Assembly (NCBI GenBank): GCA_040954595.2
Contig: CM082585.2
Coordinates: 8,804,001 to 8,868,000 of the forward strand
DNA length: 64,000 nucleotides
Source of the DNA: Balanoglossus misakiensis
Lineage: Eukaryota; Hemichordata
Reading direction: 5' to 3'
In this document: in pieces, positions 39,796 through 54,485 of the stretch
Layout of the letters: every line of letters begins with the position of its first letter
Position numbering within the stretch: position 1 is the first letter of the stretch
Notes under the pieces: generated by a model
Database searches by the model: none
The model's input: the letters and a program-made list of their open reading frames with translations, nothing else
Told to the model about the DNA's origin: nothing
Translations under genes and position numbers: made by a program

Positions 39796-41944
39796 GTGAC
39801 TACGAAATTATAGGTCACTGAAGTGCGTCTCCGAACGACAAAAAAATCACTGAATGTACATGGCTCCAACAACGATAATACAACGATAGTCAGCAGATAC
39901 CCTCTTATCAGAAGTTCACTAAAATAACCTTGTTGGTCTAATGTGACGTGCTGTTGTCAAGGACAATGCAAAAATGTAAAGTCGCGCCTAGTCTCTTCAG
40001 TTCAAGGTGATAATATAATAAATATGTATGTCGCCTCACTGGTATACCACTGTTTATATTGTGAATTTGTAGAGCTTGTGCAAATTTGTTTTCCAATGCA
40101 ATTGCCCTCTTTAAAGCGAACTAGATACATCGATCGAGATCTCTACGTACGCCAGAATGACAAAATGCTGGCATTCTCAATCTGTGTATTGAATGGAATT
40201 TTATAAACATACACACGCCGCCATTACCATCTGATCGCTATTATCCCCGCATACAAGCGCTTCACGCACCACTTAACCCTGCTGTTGTCAAGAGTCTATT
40301 TTTATTCCACCCTTTCGTTTTACGCTCATACCTTTCGAACTGCCCGCAAGCCATTTATTCACCAAGCTACAACAAGTGGTGTTTGTATGATGCCAAAGCC
40401 CCCATCAGTTCATTTCAATTCGATTCAGCATCGTTGTGTGTGCGTGGGCGGCTTTGAATGTCATTCCACGAAAATTCAGCTCTGGCCCGTGCGAAAATGC
40501 ACTTGGACACTCTTGAGAAAATATTACCTGAAAACCAGCTTGTACAATCATGCAGTTTCCACTTTCACGACATCAATGCCTGTAACTTTTGTCTTGGTTG
40601 TTGTTTTCGCTTATTATTCATCGTTCAAATTTTAAGCTATATGCGATACTGTAAGCGGTGGCGCCATTTTCAATCGCGAAGTCGAGTCCAAATATAATAT
40701 ACACCAAGTCAGTCATCCGGTGCTTTTAAGGAATCACTGAAACTAGAACTTCTAAAAAGGCATAGCAGACGAGGGGTAATTGCGCCGTTTAACATAATAA
40801 TTCCCCCCGCATTGTTCAGACGACATTCCCCGCTGGCGACCTCGGTTCTCCAGCATTGTGTGGCGATTCATCTGCCTAATTTGGTCCGGCTCAAGTCTTC
40901 GCCGGCCATTGTCCAGGCAATTTGAATGAAAGCTAGCCAAACAATCTCCGGGATTTTTTTGTTATTGAATGGTCCTCGCAATGTGAGTGGGAAGGCTGTT
41001 TTAGCCTCCAAAGTTACGCAAGGATTGTCGCTTTTGTCCATTCTCGTCTAAAAATACTGCACGTCGCCCATGAAGCGCTGGTGGCATTTGTTGCGCGCGA
41101 TTCACTGATTATTTGTGCACTTGTGTGACTTTCGGTGATTTCAAATTCCTCCTTTGTCCATCGTGAAAGGATGAAAGCACGGATTCTGTTGTTTCAGAGG
41201 TCGAATAACAGCGGGGTTTTTTATATAAAAAAACACTCGGTGAATGTGTAGGACGAGGTGAGACTACGGGCACCAATTCTCGCCATGAGTTTAATAAAAA
41301 CACCGACGTTTTTGTCCCATGTTGCTTCCGATTGGCCGAAGTTGCCGGACCTTGAGCGTCAAAACACACAGCTTCGGTGTCTTCCAATTGTCTCGATTAG
41401 AATTCACTGCTTCGGTCAGTGTAATGACAATAACTGGACGAGAGAGTTCAACGACACCCGACGACGGTAAATCGATAGTTCAAGGGTACAACAAACCGGT
41501 TGAGTGACCGATGACAATACCACAGAATTGGCGTTACATAAAACGCACACCATAAAACCGACAATTCATGTTTGAAACGGTACATTATTTAATATGGAAT
41601 AACGATAACCGAATCATTTAATGGTACTGTTATCTTTTAAAACGAATGTCGAATAAAGTGAAAAAAATCTTACGGTATATCGAATCGATTAATTTCGTCT
41701 GGTGTTCGAAAATCGAGACTCGGATGACGCATAAAAAATGTACAAAAGCAGTAAAATTGATCTCACAACTCGTGATGGAGGTCACAGCGCGATCTGTCTC
41801 GACGGGAAAAAATTGTCTTCCATCCAGACCAAGGATCTCCTTCAAGAGATGAGAGGACGAATTACACGCCTATTATCATGTATGTAATCCCCTTCTTAGG
41901 GACGTTGCCACGGTGATGAATGAAGGGCGCCAAGCTCTTGGCAT

Positions 41945-41959
41945 TGACGTCATGCAAAT
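41945..41959. promoter_or_regulatory. Composite CRE-octamer motif
   Basis: TGACGTCA overlaps ATGCAAAT, a POU octamer, within TGACGTCATGCAAAT. Both are known factor sites; function here is inferred. Confidence 0.3.
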
Positions 41960-43519
41960 GATGAGGGGGGGGGGCATCTGTAACTTGCAGGAGTGCGTAT
42001 CTCTGTGTGTGTCAGAGTTCGGGGTTTTTACTAATCCTAGAAACACGTGCAAAACATCGTGCATAAACCACCTCGTTTTTGCTGTCACATCATACACTGT
42101 AAGTCTGGAGTGTGCTGTAATAAGACTGACATATCTCTAAGATATGGCATTACGCAATCACTGCACTCAGCGTACGATTTGTATTACTACACTGCGTCAA
42201 TCTCATCCTATTAATTAAGCTAATCGATGCCGATATGTTGGCTTCAGAAAACACCACAGGTCGCCACAGTCTAGACATTCTTTTCATGGGAACTTGGTGA
42301 TTAAAAAAAACACAGACAGAATTATATCACAATCCCTTGCAAGAGAGGAACTGTATTGTTATCATCACTAGAAGCTCTGTGAAATAAGTAAATAAATGTT
42401 ATCGCAAGACATGCAGAAGCTGGGGGCCGTTATATCATAATGCAAACTCATGTTAATCTGTGAATTGATTCAGTTCCGCAAATTGTTTTGATTATTGTAA
42501 CGGTGCTGGTTGTATAATAGCTATAGTTCCCTAGGGCTTTGGAGATAAATATCGATCCAAGTGGGTCACTTGTCTCGATTGTCCTAGGTATAAAACCATG
42601 CAAAACAGAGTTTAGGTCTTCAACTTCGCTGACCACAAAGTCCTTACGCTTTGATTTGTCTATTGAAGTCAAATTACGGTTGGCAACCGGAGGATGCGCG
42701 AATGTCACGTGTCTGGACACGAGGGATGCCTTTCGGCCATTTTGTCCCGCCTTTAGTTTTGGAGCACAAAATTACAAATTTTGCGATCGGCAGAACCTTT
42801 TTAAATTGATCGATATAGGCTTACACTCGTGTACTCTCACATCCGGGATACATATACTCTGTTGATTGCAACAACCACCTGTTAATTCATATAGCCAGAC
42901 TTCAGCTCTCTATGATTGGTATACATTGATATTATGGCCCTGACTCGATACACTGTGGCCAGTGCGTAAGACACTTCTTTTCCGGTATTCTCTTGTTGTG
43001 ACGTCACACATTCTGTTCTGCTACCCTTCCTTAAATTTTTTAGACCAAGGCCTGAAAACTCGTTGGCTGCCGTCTGACGCCCGGGTCTTGCGTAGGTTGT
43101 GAAGCCAAGTGGAAACGTTTCCTTTGTCCCGTGCTTTCGACACAAGGTCGTCAAGGTGTCCATGCTATAGTGATCTTAACTTATTCCGTTGTTAGGCTAT
43201 GCAAATCATTTGATCAGTTGCTGCCTCCGCGGAATGTGGTTCCCACATGAAGGAGGCGACACAGTAACATAGTAAACAGGAAATTGGCAACATGTATGCC
43301 ATTTCGGTGTTGATCAAAAATTAAAAACCTTGACACCACTTAACCGCTACGCTCCCTGCGTTTGTTGATGTCTGTTTTCTTAATGAGTTCACTTACGATC
43401 TTCATTGCGGGGGGGGGGGGGGGGTCAATGTTGACTCTCTAGCTGAGGGTGCGCCAATGGGTGAAAGTTAGAAATGAGTAAACACTAGTAACATTCTGCT
43501 ATATTCAGAAGCAATAAGG

Positions 43520-43640
43520 ATGTTGTCAACTATAGAATACTATATTTCATCTATACAAAACTTCTATACTAAACTATATATTATAGTATACTATACTGTA
43601 TTATGCTATACTATACTATTCATTATAGTCTCGCAATATG
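43520..43640. repeat. TATAC/ACTAT-rich low-complexity DNA
   Basis: Repeated CTATACTA and TATAGTAT units on both strands can form hairpins. Confidence 0.7.
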
Positions 43641-45505
43641 CATTATACAAATTCGCTACGCAAAGAGCAGCACACATATTTATGTTGTTCAGCAAGTTTT
43701 TGAAGACTAAATTGCCAACCAAACTGTATTTATAGCTCACATATTTTGTACAATTGACACATAATAAACATAACCCGGCCTGCTTTCATTCGTTATCACG
43801 GACGGGTCAATTTCAAGTACAGTCAGATAGCCATCAAATGACCATTTTAGTTTAGTCTATCTGAAGTGTTGTCCATCAAGTATGATACATGACCAGATCA
43901 TAAACCTTGATATCGACTGCGATGCTAGGTATGTGCACAGTCCCGTGGCCTGCTTAGCTGAACAGTATACGTGCCAGAATCATGTCATTGAAGTGTGCGT
44001 GTTACTGGTGTGGAAATAGAGTTTTGATGATCAACCATCATAATGGCGGTCAGCACAACCAAAATACTCATAAATGATGATTAGTTTTGCCGTTTTCCAA
44101 AATTGACTGTTTTATATATTCGGGAGTTTCCCTACTAACCGTATAAATGTCTGTTGCCGTGTTGCACAGTCTATTTGCACATCCCACCCTTATCAGCTAC
44201 TTAACCGACTCATATACCCTCTGCGCATCAAGCGAGCATGCGTCATACAGCGCCCCAATTACGAACGTCGCTGCGTCCGTAATTAACTAATTAACGAGTT
44301 AATTGTTAACTTCAATTACGTGACCAATTTCAACCCATTTACGTCATTCGTGTTGTTTGACTCATTGTTTCGAAACAGACCTTCGTCTTTCCCTCGTGTT
44401 TTTAGAAGTCAACTCATGACTTACAGAGATAACTGGTCTCGGTGGTAACACTAACAAAAACAACACCAGACGCTAAATGACGTCATCTATACGAATCTGA
44501 TACTGACTAAATTTCTAACTCCGGTGTACCTCCATCTTTTATTTACCGCCCCACTGACAAAAATCAATATAGGTAGGAGCTTACCCTGAAATTGAAAACC
44601 GAACTATTGAAAAAATGCAATAATAACCTTATCTGATTAACTCGGAATTATCTGATACGTCATGTGTAGTGGAACAGAAGAGAATAGGAAAAAAGTACCC
44701 AGCAGAGAGAACTGCTGTTACACTGTCCGCTCTAAATTCTAGTCCACCGAATCATTGAGCAGTTGATTTATAGTCAGTAACAACCCAAAAATTCGTTTTC
44801 GGTTTCAGCGTGACAGCGCAATTCCTCGAAATAAAGTGTTCGAATTCCTAGAATATGGACTCATCGCTTGTCGCGAGTAAAAAATAAGTATCCGAGAATT
44901 TCAAGTATTTGAGTCATTTCTGTGACGGTCTGTCAATTGTCTCTGCTTTGCGAGTAAATCAAAACTTCTCCATCCATTTTGGTCATAGACGGGGTCCCCT
45001 ATGATGAAGGGGTTGTATAATACTAAGCAATTTTGTCTAATTAAATTAGACTTAGAAATTGTCCACACGCATATAGCTATTAGACATATGAGCGTGCACG
45101 TTTTGGCTCCGATCATGACCTACTGTTGCTCATTCGTGATACGTCATCATGAACGCGTTGCTAAGTTTCTATGGAGTGCCGTCTTTAGTATTAGTCTAGT
45201 AGTGTGACTCTAGAAGCCTGTGGATTTTGATAGCGTATGTTTTTAATTTATCGCTCACTTATGTAAATGAGATACATCGCCGTGCGCCAATGACCGGTGC
45301 GATCCGGTGGTGTACCTGTGTATACGTCACCGTTTATTTGTTAGTCTGATAAGGTCCCTCCCACCCTAAACACTGACAGAGAAGCAAAAAGAGTCCACGC
45401 TGTATACTGTATACTCACTCATAGGCGTACACTAACACGCGCAACCAAGTAATCCAGTAGCGACCAGCTGCCGCTGTGTATATTATATATACTACACCCA
45501 AAAAT

Positions 45506-48500
45506 ATGCAGGACTACGGGAAACGGGACAACGTGTTCCAGCGGTGGATGAAGAGACAGCCGGCGAACGCCAACAAACACGCGCACAACGGCCACTTCGG
45601 CCGACCCGCCGACGATATGACTTTTTACGCCCAGCATCTGGGCACCCAGCTCCACACTCGGGAGCCCGATCTGCAGAAAGTGACCACCATCGTCAGGCGC
45701 ATGATCAACCACGCGAAGTCGACGGGGAGAAAATTACCCAAACACGCCATTTCGGTCAGCAGCAAGTACATCACAGTCGAGAATGTGGGTGAGTAGATTT
45801 TTTGACAGATAGACTAAACTTTCAGCGACTTGTCGTTCACCAGTTCTTTTGTTCGGCAGCTGGACGGAATATCTTAATGTTAACTACCGTAGGTGAGTGT
45901 TTATTTTTGTGGCACCTTAGCCGCGCGCCTCGGCTGACACTTGGAACGCAGGTACAAGCCGGCGCTCGACTCAACTCTAACATTTTGAAAATTCATGGCT
46001 GATTTTTAGAGATCGCCGCACCACACAGTGCGTGTTCACTTGGGCGATGAAAACTTCGCGAAGCCTTCGCTGTATAAAGCCACCCTTTGTTGCCCAAGCC
46101 GTAAAACAATTGGATTTATACCGTGGAATGTGCGACTATTATTATCAAAGGGGCTATTCACGCCACTTCAAAAGCCCACATTCATCTACACGGTTATGTA
46201 TTGACAAACCCACGCGTTTGATTCAACCCTTGCCTCTCCGAAAAGCGGCAGATTCAGTATTCATTTTTTCAGTCGAGTTCACCGAAAAAAATCCACTTCT
46301 ATCTAGGCCTAATGTCCGAGAATCGGACGAGTAGGAAGCAAAAAACGAATCGACGACCTTGCGAAAGCGAAGTTGGACAGTTAAATTTGCTTTTCCAGTT
46401 GCATAACAAGACAACTGTCCACAGTTGGCCGCGAGGATTGTTGGAAGTTTCTATTGTGAGCTTGATGGCGTCTTTGTTACAAGTAAAACCAGCGAAATGT
46501 AAACTACATTTTCTCTCGATCTGTGTGTCTTCTTCTATTCTGATACGGCAACTCAAATATGGCACGGTCTGGATGCTTGTGGGCGACCCCCGAGATTACT
46601 TTACGAGTTTGCCTCGGGGATAAAAAAAAGTAGTCATGCGGCGGGGTGAGCGTGAACGACTCCGAAAGGGCCAGTGTTTCTTACAGGTCTCCCAAGTCCA
46701 GTTTCCATGGAAACCTTGCCACCATTAGCAAGAGAGACGCTTAGGATACGAACGCGCTCTATATTCCAAGGTGAATTGGGTCGAATTAAGACCGTTGTCA
46801 CATACATTTAGTACAGTCAGGCCTATTGTGATTTTCGGCGTCCGCAAACTTTACGGGACAACGCGTATAAGTTTATCGATTCTCTCACTCATCTGAACCC
46901 GTTTTTCTCTAAACTAACCCTTTTATTTCGCTTCGTGCGACCGCCATACACCCGGGTGATTTGAGAGACACCCCTTCTGTTTTTTAACCGATCACGAGAC
47001 ACAGAGACAACGCGGCTCTTTCACGGCGAAATTCTCCGTGGCAGTAACACGACCCCTCCCCCACGTACCTGCCGTACAAAGACTTTACAAGGGACACTCG
47101 GGTTACAAGTTTAACAGTGGCTCCACTGTTCTCTGCTGCAGTGTCTTGTGTCAGTGTGACCTGCCACCTGGCGAGACCATTGCCACTAATATTTCCATCG
47201 TGCACGGGAACCACCTGTTGCACGTTGGCCATTGCGCAGATGCAATTGTTAGGGAAATCAGAAGTCCCACCTTCCACGGACAGTGGGTATGCAATGTTGC
47301 TTCGGGGAGTTCTGGGAACAAGAAATTGAAGCCGATGTACACAAATTCCAAAAAGTGGGGATAACACATTACAGGCAATGGCCCGTTAAAATTGTCCCTT
47401 ACAACGCGAGAGTCGACACGTAAACTGGACAGTGGACAAACACAACAGCGTGCGTGGTCAACTAGGCTATCTGTATTATTGTATGCCAGTCCTATTTCAT
47501 GATTACAAACCGCTTTTGTCAGTGCAGAAACTCGAAAAAAGCACACAATAAAAGTGAAAGAACGTGATGGCGTATGACAAGGGCCGAAACGTCCAGCAGC
47601 ACGCGATGGTGGATGTGAATACGGCGCGAAATTGCCTGTGACGAATGGTCCGAATATTTTGGCCGATGGTTTGAATTCCTCCCGTGCAATGGACGGATCG
47701 TGTTCCGCGTTCTGAAGAAAACCATTCGTTTGGGTGACGTGGACGCGAGTCGGTTTGCAGTGGCTTTCGTGTGTATACGAATATGCGCTTACTTCTACAG
47801 ACACATCTGGCGAGAGAATCCTCAATCTCATCCGTGTTCCATAACTTGTTTACTTTTCATTGTTCGTTCCACATCAAAGTTCTGTGCGGGCATGGCAGCA
47901 ATTCTCATCGTGCGCATTTAACTGTTTTCAATCCTGCATGGTAAAGAATGCATCCTTTATTAATCGTGACAAAGTACGCAGAATTTCCGGTCCTTAAATA
48001 TTAGAAACCACCAAATTTATTACATATGTTGCTCAAATGCTTTGCCACAGTGCATAACCTCGTTTTATCTCCCAGTAATTTCATAGGTTAAATCGAATAC
48101 CAGGCATTCTTTGATATTCTAACTCTGGTCATTGTCCGAACACGTTTTCCGGGACATAAGTTCGCGGAATTGGCCCTAATGAATTAAACAACAAGCGCGC
48201 AACATGAAATCGGCACGTTTCGTAAGATTATGTATCTGTGGAATTTGGATTCTAACCCTTTGATCTGATGCTAATCTGTGATTAACGGTAATTAGTTTTG
48301 TTTGTTTCATCGGGGGTCCGTGGGTGAGCTTTTTTTATCAGGACACATGTGCCCCCTTTTTGAACTCGGTCGTTCTTAGAATAGGTTTAAAGTTTGATTT
48401 CACTTTGGTTTTGCTCTCCCCGGATCAGTCGACTGTGGAGGGGTCTTGTCTAGTTTCCCTGTCGTGTTTGCATATTAACACTGATGGCGGAATGTTATAT

Positions 48501-51500
48501 TGCCAGTGCTTCAGGCGACGCCTTGTACTTAGGTTTTTTATAGTCGGTGCCCCACAAAGAACCTGTGGTGTCTTTCTGTTCCCTTGGAGTCATCGCGATC
48601 GTCGAATCTTGTCGAAAAAACATATCCCCCCCCCCACCACCTGTCCGTTCAAGCTCCGAGTTCAAGCACAGACACCGGACGTCTTCTACTTTCTCTTCGC
48701 CATGTCAGTAACATCTGCTCGGCCATCCCGAAAGTCACCTGTCCAGGTCAGAGGTCGTTTTTAAAAAAACATCAATCGCCAATGCCGGCGCCTGACTTTT
48801 AAAGTTTTACGGTAGCGCGCTCATCTATGTCAGCAAGTGCATTCTTTCGCCAAAGCAATTGTATTGTGTGACCATTAGCCCCAGTCTATTATATCAGATG
48901 AGTTGTGCATGTTGCCCGTGGATGGTTAATTCAATACTGTACTGCACTGTGTGGACTATACTGATATACGGCGATCGGTTGTTAACTAATTGACTTGTAC
49001 ATTATACTACAAGGATAAATAGTTACCCCTTTTATGTGCATGGCCAGTGGTTGTAGCGTTTGCCAGACTGAGTTCTTTTGTGTGTCGCACAAAATGTCAT
49101 TTCCATCATAAGTTTATTAAAATTAATATTAGAAACTATTTCATGAAAGCTTGTGAAACTATCGTTATCGTGACGTCACAGCCTGATTTACATCTGGCAC
49201 TTTAAAAGCGGAATTAAAACTAAGTTGGATATATATTTGGTCAGTGTTTAGGGAAGTCGTGCGTATTGACCAGCTAAATGCCATGGCAACAACGTGTAGT
49301 CCCATGTTCCTACCGATTAGTTTAGGTTTTTTTCTTATCTCAGGAATTCTGACAAGATGTAACTGCTATCGCTCTGTCAACAGGGCAGTGACATATGCCA
49401 TGACCAATGCTCGTGGCTGTCGTCACGATTTTATTTAACACAAAGCCGAGTCGGCGTTGTTTGATGTACAGATGATGACCATCTGAACTGGCAAGTGACT
49501 CAGGTTGGAATGAATTACCTGCGAAGATGTAGATAAAATATGACTGTGTATACAACAGCATCGTCAGGTTTATTCTTAGAGTTGACAAAAATGACATTAT
49601 TAGGGGGTATTCTGCGAACTTATCTTCTCAGCTACGTCTGGGGAACCCGGCCGGAGATTCTTGTTAATATTAAATTTGACCCGTTGCTTGGTCTGTACAG
49701 CGGCCTGTTATTTTGAACATTTGTGAATACAATGCATTGTATTTTCGCGGGCATTGTCAAGTTCGTAGAGTTCACGCGATCAGACCAACAAACAAGCCAC
49801 CCCCAGCCTTCGACAAAGGCACGTATTTCTTGATGACGTAGAACACGACAGCAAAGAGTACAGTTGGCCCCACTGCAGCGCTTCACATCACCATGGCAAC
49901 TGACCGACTCGTAGTTCATGACTTCGATTTATCGACACGCGCGGCATGGAAAATCCGGCCGTTTCTAATCTAAGTCAACGTTTTATTTTTAAAATCACAA
50001 CATTAGAAATATTAAATCCGTTGCCTTGCCGATTTCCATCGCGAGAGGAAACCGATGTTTTTACGTCTGGCAACCAGCCTCCAGACAGAGTTACAAAAAT
50101 CACCGACCCTTACTGAAAAGAACAATTTCGTCACATGCATTCTTTGGCTCGATCTAATCATCTTTCAATTACGTCGATTTTCTCTCAAATTATATTTTCG
50201 ATTACACACCAGCCGTCCTTGTGCGGTTGAATGCAGTGACGTAGTTGACCGGACGCACCCTGGTGCACCGTTTCATGCGCGCAAGGGGAGGGCTGTCCTT
50301 GTCATGCGCAACAAAACATTTTGCCTTTTTTGATTGGTGCATGTATCGGTGTTATTTTGCATGCGGTGGGATATTTACGAATCGGCTCATTCTCACTCCC
50401 ACGGTGGTCTTCCGGAACGTACAATATCACTTAATACTGCATAAAGATAGTTTCCAACAACAGGTCATTTTTGGATTACTTTAAACACGAGATGGCACGA
50501 CATATTGAAATTGTCATTTGTGATTTCCAGTAATATAAAAAGCGTCACAAAAAAGTTCCAGTCGAAGCACAATCGCCTGGTCTTAAAACGCACACAGAAA
50601 CTTAAAAATACATGACGATATACCCAAATCGCGACAGATTAAATTCTATCCAGGGGCGTAGTTCATTCGGTTAGTCGACATGGTAAAGTATGCTGCATCT
50701 CAACAACGTTAACACAATGCATCAATGTATGATGATACCGGTGCAAACCTACAACGCACACTTGACCCCTGACCTGTTTTATGTTCCGAAGTTAGCCCTG
50801 CAGTAAAGCGGAGAGTATATTCCTACTCATTTTGGCCTACTTTGCCCGGGCCGTAGCTGCGACCTGGTTTTACAGGCGTTAGTTGAATTGCCAAGCAGTA
50901 ATTACCTCCTTTGAGCAGAAAAAAATACAACCTGGCTACTCCACAAAGACGGTAGATTTACGATATTTAGTTCTGTACAAAAGACTCTATAACCGAGCAA
51001 CCAAGCCGGGGAAGTCCCCTTATACTACGAAGCAGAGTTAATCGCACTAACTTCTCCAATTGATATCAGTCGTGCGCCCACGAGGAATCTGTGTTGGTAA
51101 ATGCTTCTCCCTTGACCCAGAGTTTGTTTAGTAAAAACAGGAAATATTAGTTCCATATGACAAGATACACATTAAACTTCCAGGGGAGGCCACCGCATTC
51201 CAACAGGTTGTCATAAGAGATCATAATATATGAGGTCGTACTTCTTCGACAACAATCGACCCGAATCTATGTAGGTTTTATGGTCACATTCATTGTTGGT
51301 TTTCTGTGTCAAGGTTTGCGATCAAATTAACCCTGTACGTGTGATGGGTTTATATTCGCCTATCTGTGTAATAAGTGGATGGTTATCGCCTCATAGACAT
51401 CACCTGATGGCTGATAGTCTGTTGGTGGTGATGGACAACGAGATACGGTGACGTCATGCGCAGAGCAAGTTTAAGTTTGCCATTTTCTGAGTCGCACACT

Positions 51501-54485
51501 TAAATCGGGATTTATATGACAACGGGAATTTGGATTCAGGTTTCCGAATCTGTTGTAGAAAAACACGTTTACCTTTTCCCTGCATTCTGCTTCGTCTCTT
51601 GATGGTCCGCAGGAATTTGTTTTGGGTGTTTTTTTCCCTTGTTTTCAAAAACGCAATTCCCCACACACGGACAATGTTACCGTGAAGCCATGGCTGGAAT
51701 GGCACCCTCTCAATTCGCAACATTCCCCAGACGGTTTGTGTGCTGTGTCGAGTTCTTTGACGACCGCGTTCAAATATTTAGGAAGGCCTTTAAAATAAAT
51801 ACCTCCAGGGGGAGATTTTGCTACCACCGCCACAATAAAAACCATGTTGCTGTCATGATGGTAAATTATGTACTGGTCTGACATCTGCTCACACGATACG
51901 GCCCAATGCCCAAAACGACATTTATCGTCGTAGGGCCGATGTGCATTGTTGTCCCTGTCGGGAATCTCAAAAATGCCGATGACTACTTGTTGCATGCTCG
52001 CTGCGGAAACGGGTTATTAAACAGGAATTTTTTGAGTGTTTTGGGGGTTTGTGTGCGCTCGCGTCCCCTTTCCTCGCGCAGCTACGGAGGCATCCAACTG
52101 TGATAGATAGATGTGGCAATTTCCGAACAGAAAATTTGATTGGCTGAATGATTATCTGCAACGACAAAGAATTTTTACTCTTCAGCAACAGGTGGTTGTC
52201 ACGGCCCGGCCGTCACGCTGTCTCTTCACCACCAAATAACTTTTTAAACGTCGCTGATTTAAAATGATGGCTTCATTTTGGTCATCCTTCGACCTGTGTA
52301 GTCGCCGATGAGTCTGATATTTTTAGTGGGGCACTTCGAGAAAACTCTAAAACGTACAAACAATCACTTGAGATTCACTGTCTGTTTTGAGTGTGAGGTG
52401 ATCCGCAACACTGGCCCTACTTGTCCTAAAATGCAAGCTGGGAGAAGTTCACGGTCGAACAGTTTGAAATAAAGAAGTTACAGAAGGCAAGTCGAGGAAG
52501 GAGTTTGCGGGACGTTCGCCCTATACACACAAAATAGAGTCGCGTCCCTATAAGTCATGTCGATCCGACGCTCTATTTGACACAGGTGCCAAACGAGGCT
52601 ACCAGAGACCCTCTTTCCAGTCTGGTCTGCGGCTGTGCAAACTTGCTACCCGAGATTCTGGCCAATTTCCAAAACCGGCAATCCCAAAATACTTTTCCAC
52701 GGTGTATTAGCTCTAGATCTGAGGGACAACTACTTGGCCACGAAAATTCTTCCGACTGAACTGACCCGAGAGAACGCATTCCATTTGAGAAAGAATTGCA
52801 AATTTGCCACTAAAGCGAAATTTTTGCGTTGAAACTGGTGACACCTGTAGGTCACACCAGTTTGCGAGGGGATTTACCTGAATATGGGCACGCATCCAAT
52901 AATACTGAACCCCGTATACTGACAGAGTTTCCGATTTCACTCTGTTTACCCTGTGATTTAAACAACAGAAGGTATTAATTGACGAGAAAACGTCCCCTCT
53001 GTACGTCACACCGGGAGTGACTATACTTTGTTTGCGGTGCTGGGTCTCACGAATATAATTTGAGCTTGAAAACTTGAGACCCCCGACAAGCAGCTCAAAA
53101 TTCACAAATTACGCCAGTCTTTCCTTGGCTGTGTGATACGATTACTTTTACTGTAAACAATTAGAGATAGGGCGAGGAGGTTTACTTACTGTTACGTAGG
53201 TTACGTTTGGGTATGTGCAAGACTCATGGCATTATATATGCCCCGTACATCAATAGAAAATACAAGGGGTAAATCGTTTTGCCAATCACATGCAGGGCCC
53301 ATTACATCTGAATAACTGAATTCTAGTGGACCATGAAAGCTTCTTTTGGATTTTAATACGCCATATGCACTAACACTGGATGGATTGAACACCGTCTATG
53401 GTTAACTTGGTCGCTATTCTTGCAGCAACCTGCAGGGATTGAAAAGCCTGGCTTCCTGAATGACCTGGACGCCAAACAAGCATAACGGGTCGAACGCAGT
53501 CATTGCAAAACGATTTAACGATGCTTTAAAAATGTGCGAAATGGCGTGTAACAATGGACTGGAATTCTTTAGCCGGCAGGGGGGTTGCTTTCCAATGTCG
53601 CATGGTGGCGCTAACATAGCAACGAAAGCTCTGGTCACCCATGGTTATAAGTACATGTAATACAGCTGTATTTCTCGAATATCGCACTCACGCCGTTTCT
53701 CTTTATATTTATCGTTCACAGGAGGAGAAGAGAGGCCGTCGGTCCTACCGCTGTATCTCGTACAATACTGCGCTTCGGACGTGGTCAGCCCCAAAATCTT
53801 CGTCTTCATCGCCTCTGTCCAGCAGGCCTTCCAGGTGAACGTGTACTTCTGTCAAAAGAGGGCGAAAGCCGAGGCGTTGACGGTGGCCTTCGCCAAGTGT
53901 TTCAAGCGCGCGTACAGAGACTGGGAGAGCAGGGCGCGTGAACAGTCGGACAGACAAGGCCACATGAGAGCAAGGAATCCAGGTAAGGGAACGAGGATGG
54001 GACCATCTCATAATTGTTATCCTGAAGTATGATGTCCACTTTGTTTTCGAAGCATACATAACGGTGCTCTTAAATTGAAAATAAGATTGAACGAAGTCAC
54101 ATCGTGTTAGTTATCTCTTGCTAAATACAATTCAATCATCATTTGTGCGTGTCTCTCTCTTTTAGCAGACTATTCGCGGGGACTTCCGCCGAGCCCGACA
54201 TCCTCTGGCGGCAGCAGCACGCCGCCTTCCCCGCAGTCGCCGGACACCCCGCGCTCCTCCGAGGAGGCGCCTAAGAAGAAGGCCATCCAGGTGTTCGACA
54301 TGTACAGCATGAACAATGTCTTCGCCAAGCGCAAGACCCTCAGCAAGAAACCGGAGTTCCTGAAGATCGGAAACGACTACGGCACCCTGTCCAAAAGCAG
54401 TGACGTCAGGAAGTACTTGGAGTACGGGGACTACGATGTGTCGCCGGACGATCCCGAAGAGGAATGGTCCCAGTACTCGTATTAA
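45506..54485 (+). CDS. PTB-domain adaptor (ARH/Dab/CED-6-like), 3 exons
   Basis: Exons: 45506-45788, 53722-53982, 54166-54485, giving 287 residues; phases 1 and 1 agree. Residues about 36-162 form a PTB/PID fold: DDMTFYAQHLGTQLH (first strand), a helix around PDLQKVTTIVRRMINHAKST, KHAISVSSKYITVENV, then LYLVQYCASDVVSPKIFVFI and the C-terminal helix AEALTVAFAKCFKRAYRDW. These match the LDLRAP1/GULP pattern (Y-C-A/T-D...K-FA/VFI). The tail has a Pro/Ser-rich linker (PPSPTSSGGSSTPPSPQSP), a basic KKK, and an acidic, tyrosine-rich end (YLEYGDYDV, WSQYSY). No clathrin box is evident. PTB adaptors usually bind NPxY tails of receptors; the partner is unknown here. Exon 3 has a TAGCAG tandem acceptor (one-residue alternative). 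Intron 1 is 7.9 kb. Confidence 0.85.
45789..53721. other. Large first intron of the PTB adaptor gene
   Basis: No exon or RNA gene could be supported inside it. It contains TGACGTCA at 49171 and 51449 and AACCACCTGTT (both orientations) at 47209 and 52187, so it could hold regulatory elements. A 226-codon minus-strand ORF at 47151-47831 has no signature and is taken as chance. Confidence 0.5.

Larger units (their letters stand above)
39151..45505. other. Long gene-poor stretch
   Basis: No gene is recognised in about 6.3 kb. It includes the MMGT1 3' UTR, simple repeats (39762-39795; poly-G near 43410-43430; TA-rich 43520-43640), AACCACCTGTT at 42873-42883, and TGACGTCA at 41945, 42999 and 44478. 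ORFs such as 40285-40635 have no domain signature. Confidence 0.5.

Noticed and set aside
40285-40697. Overlapping ORFs of 79-116 codons
   Set aside because: No recognisable domain, no clear splice sites; two frames compete.
46984-47367. 127-codon minus-strand ORF facing a 108-codon plus-strand ORF
   Set aside because: Mutual shadows with no motif; inside an intron.
47151-47831. 226-codon minus-strand ORF in the large intron
   Set aside because: Long but with cysteine/serine-rich random composition, no motif, no splice support, and overlapping equally long ORFs in other frames.
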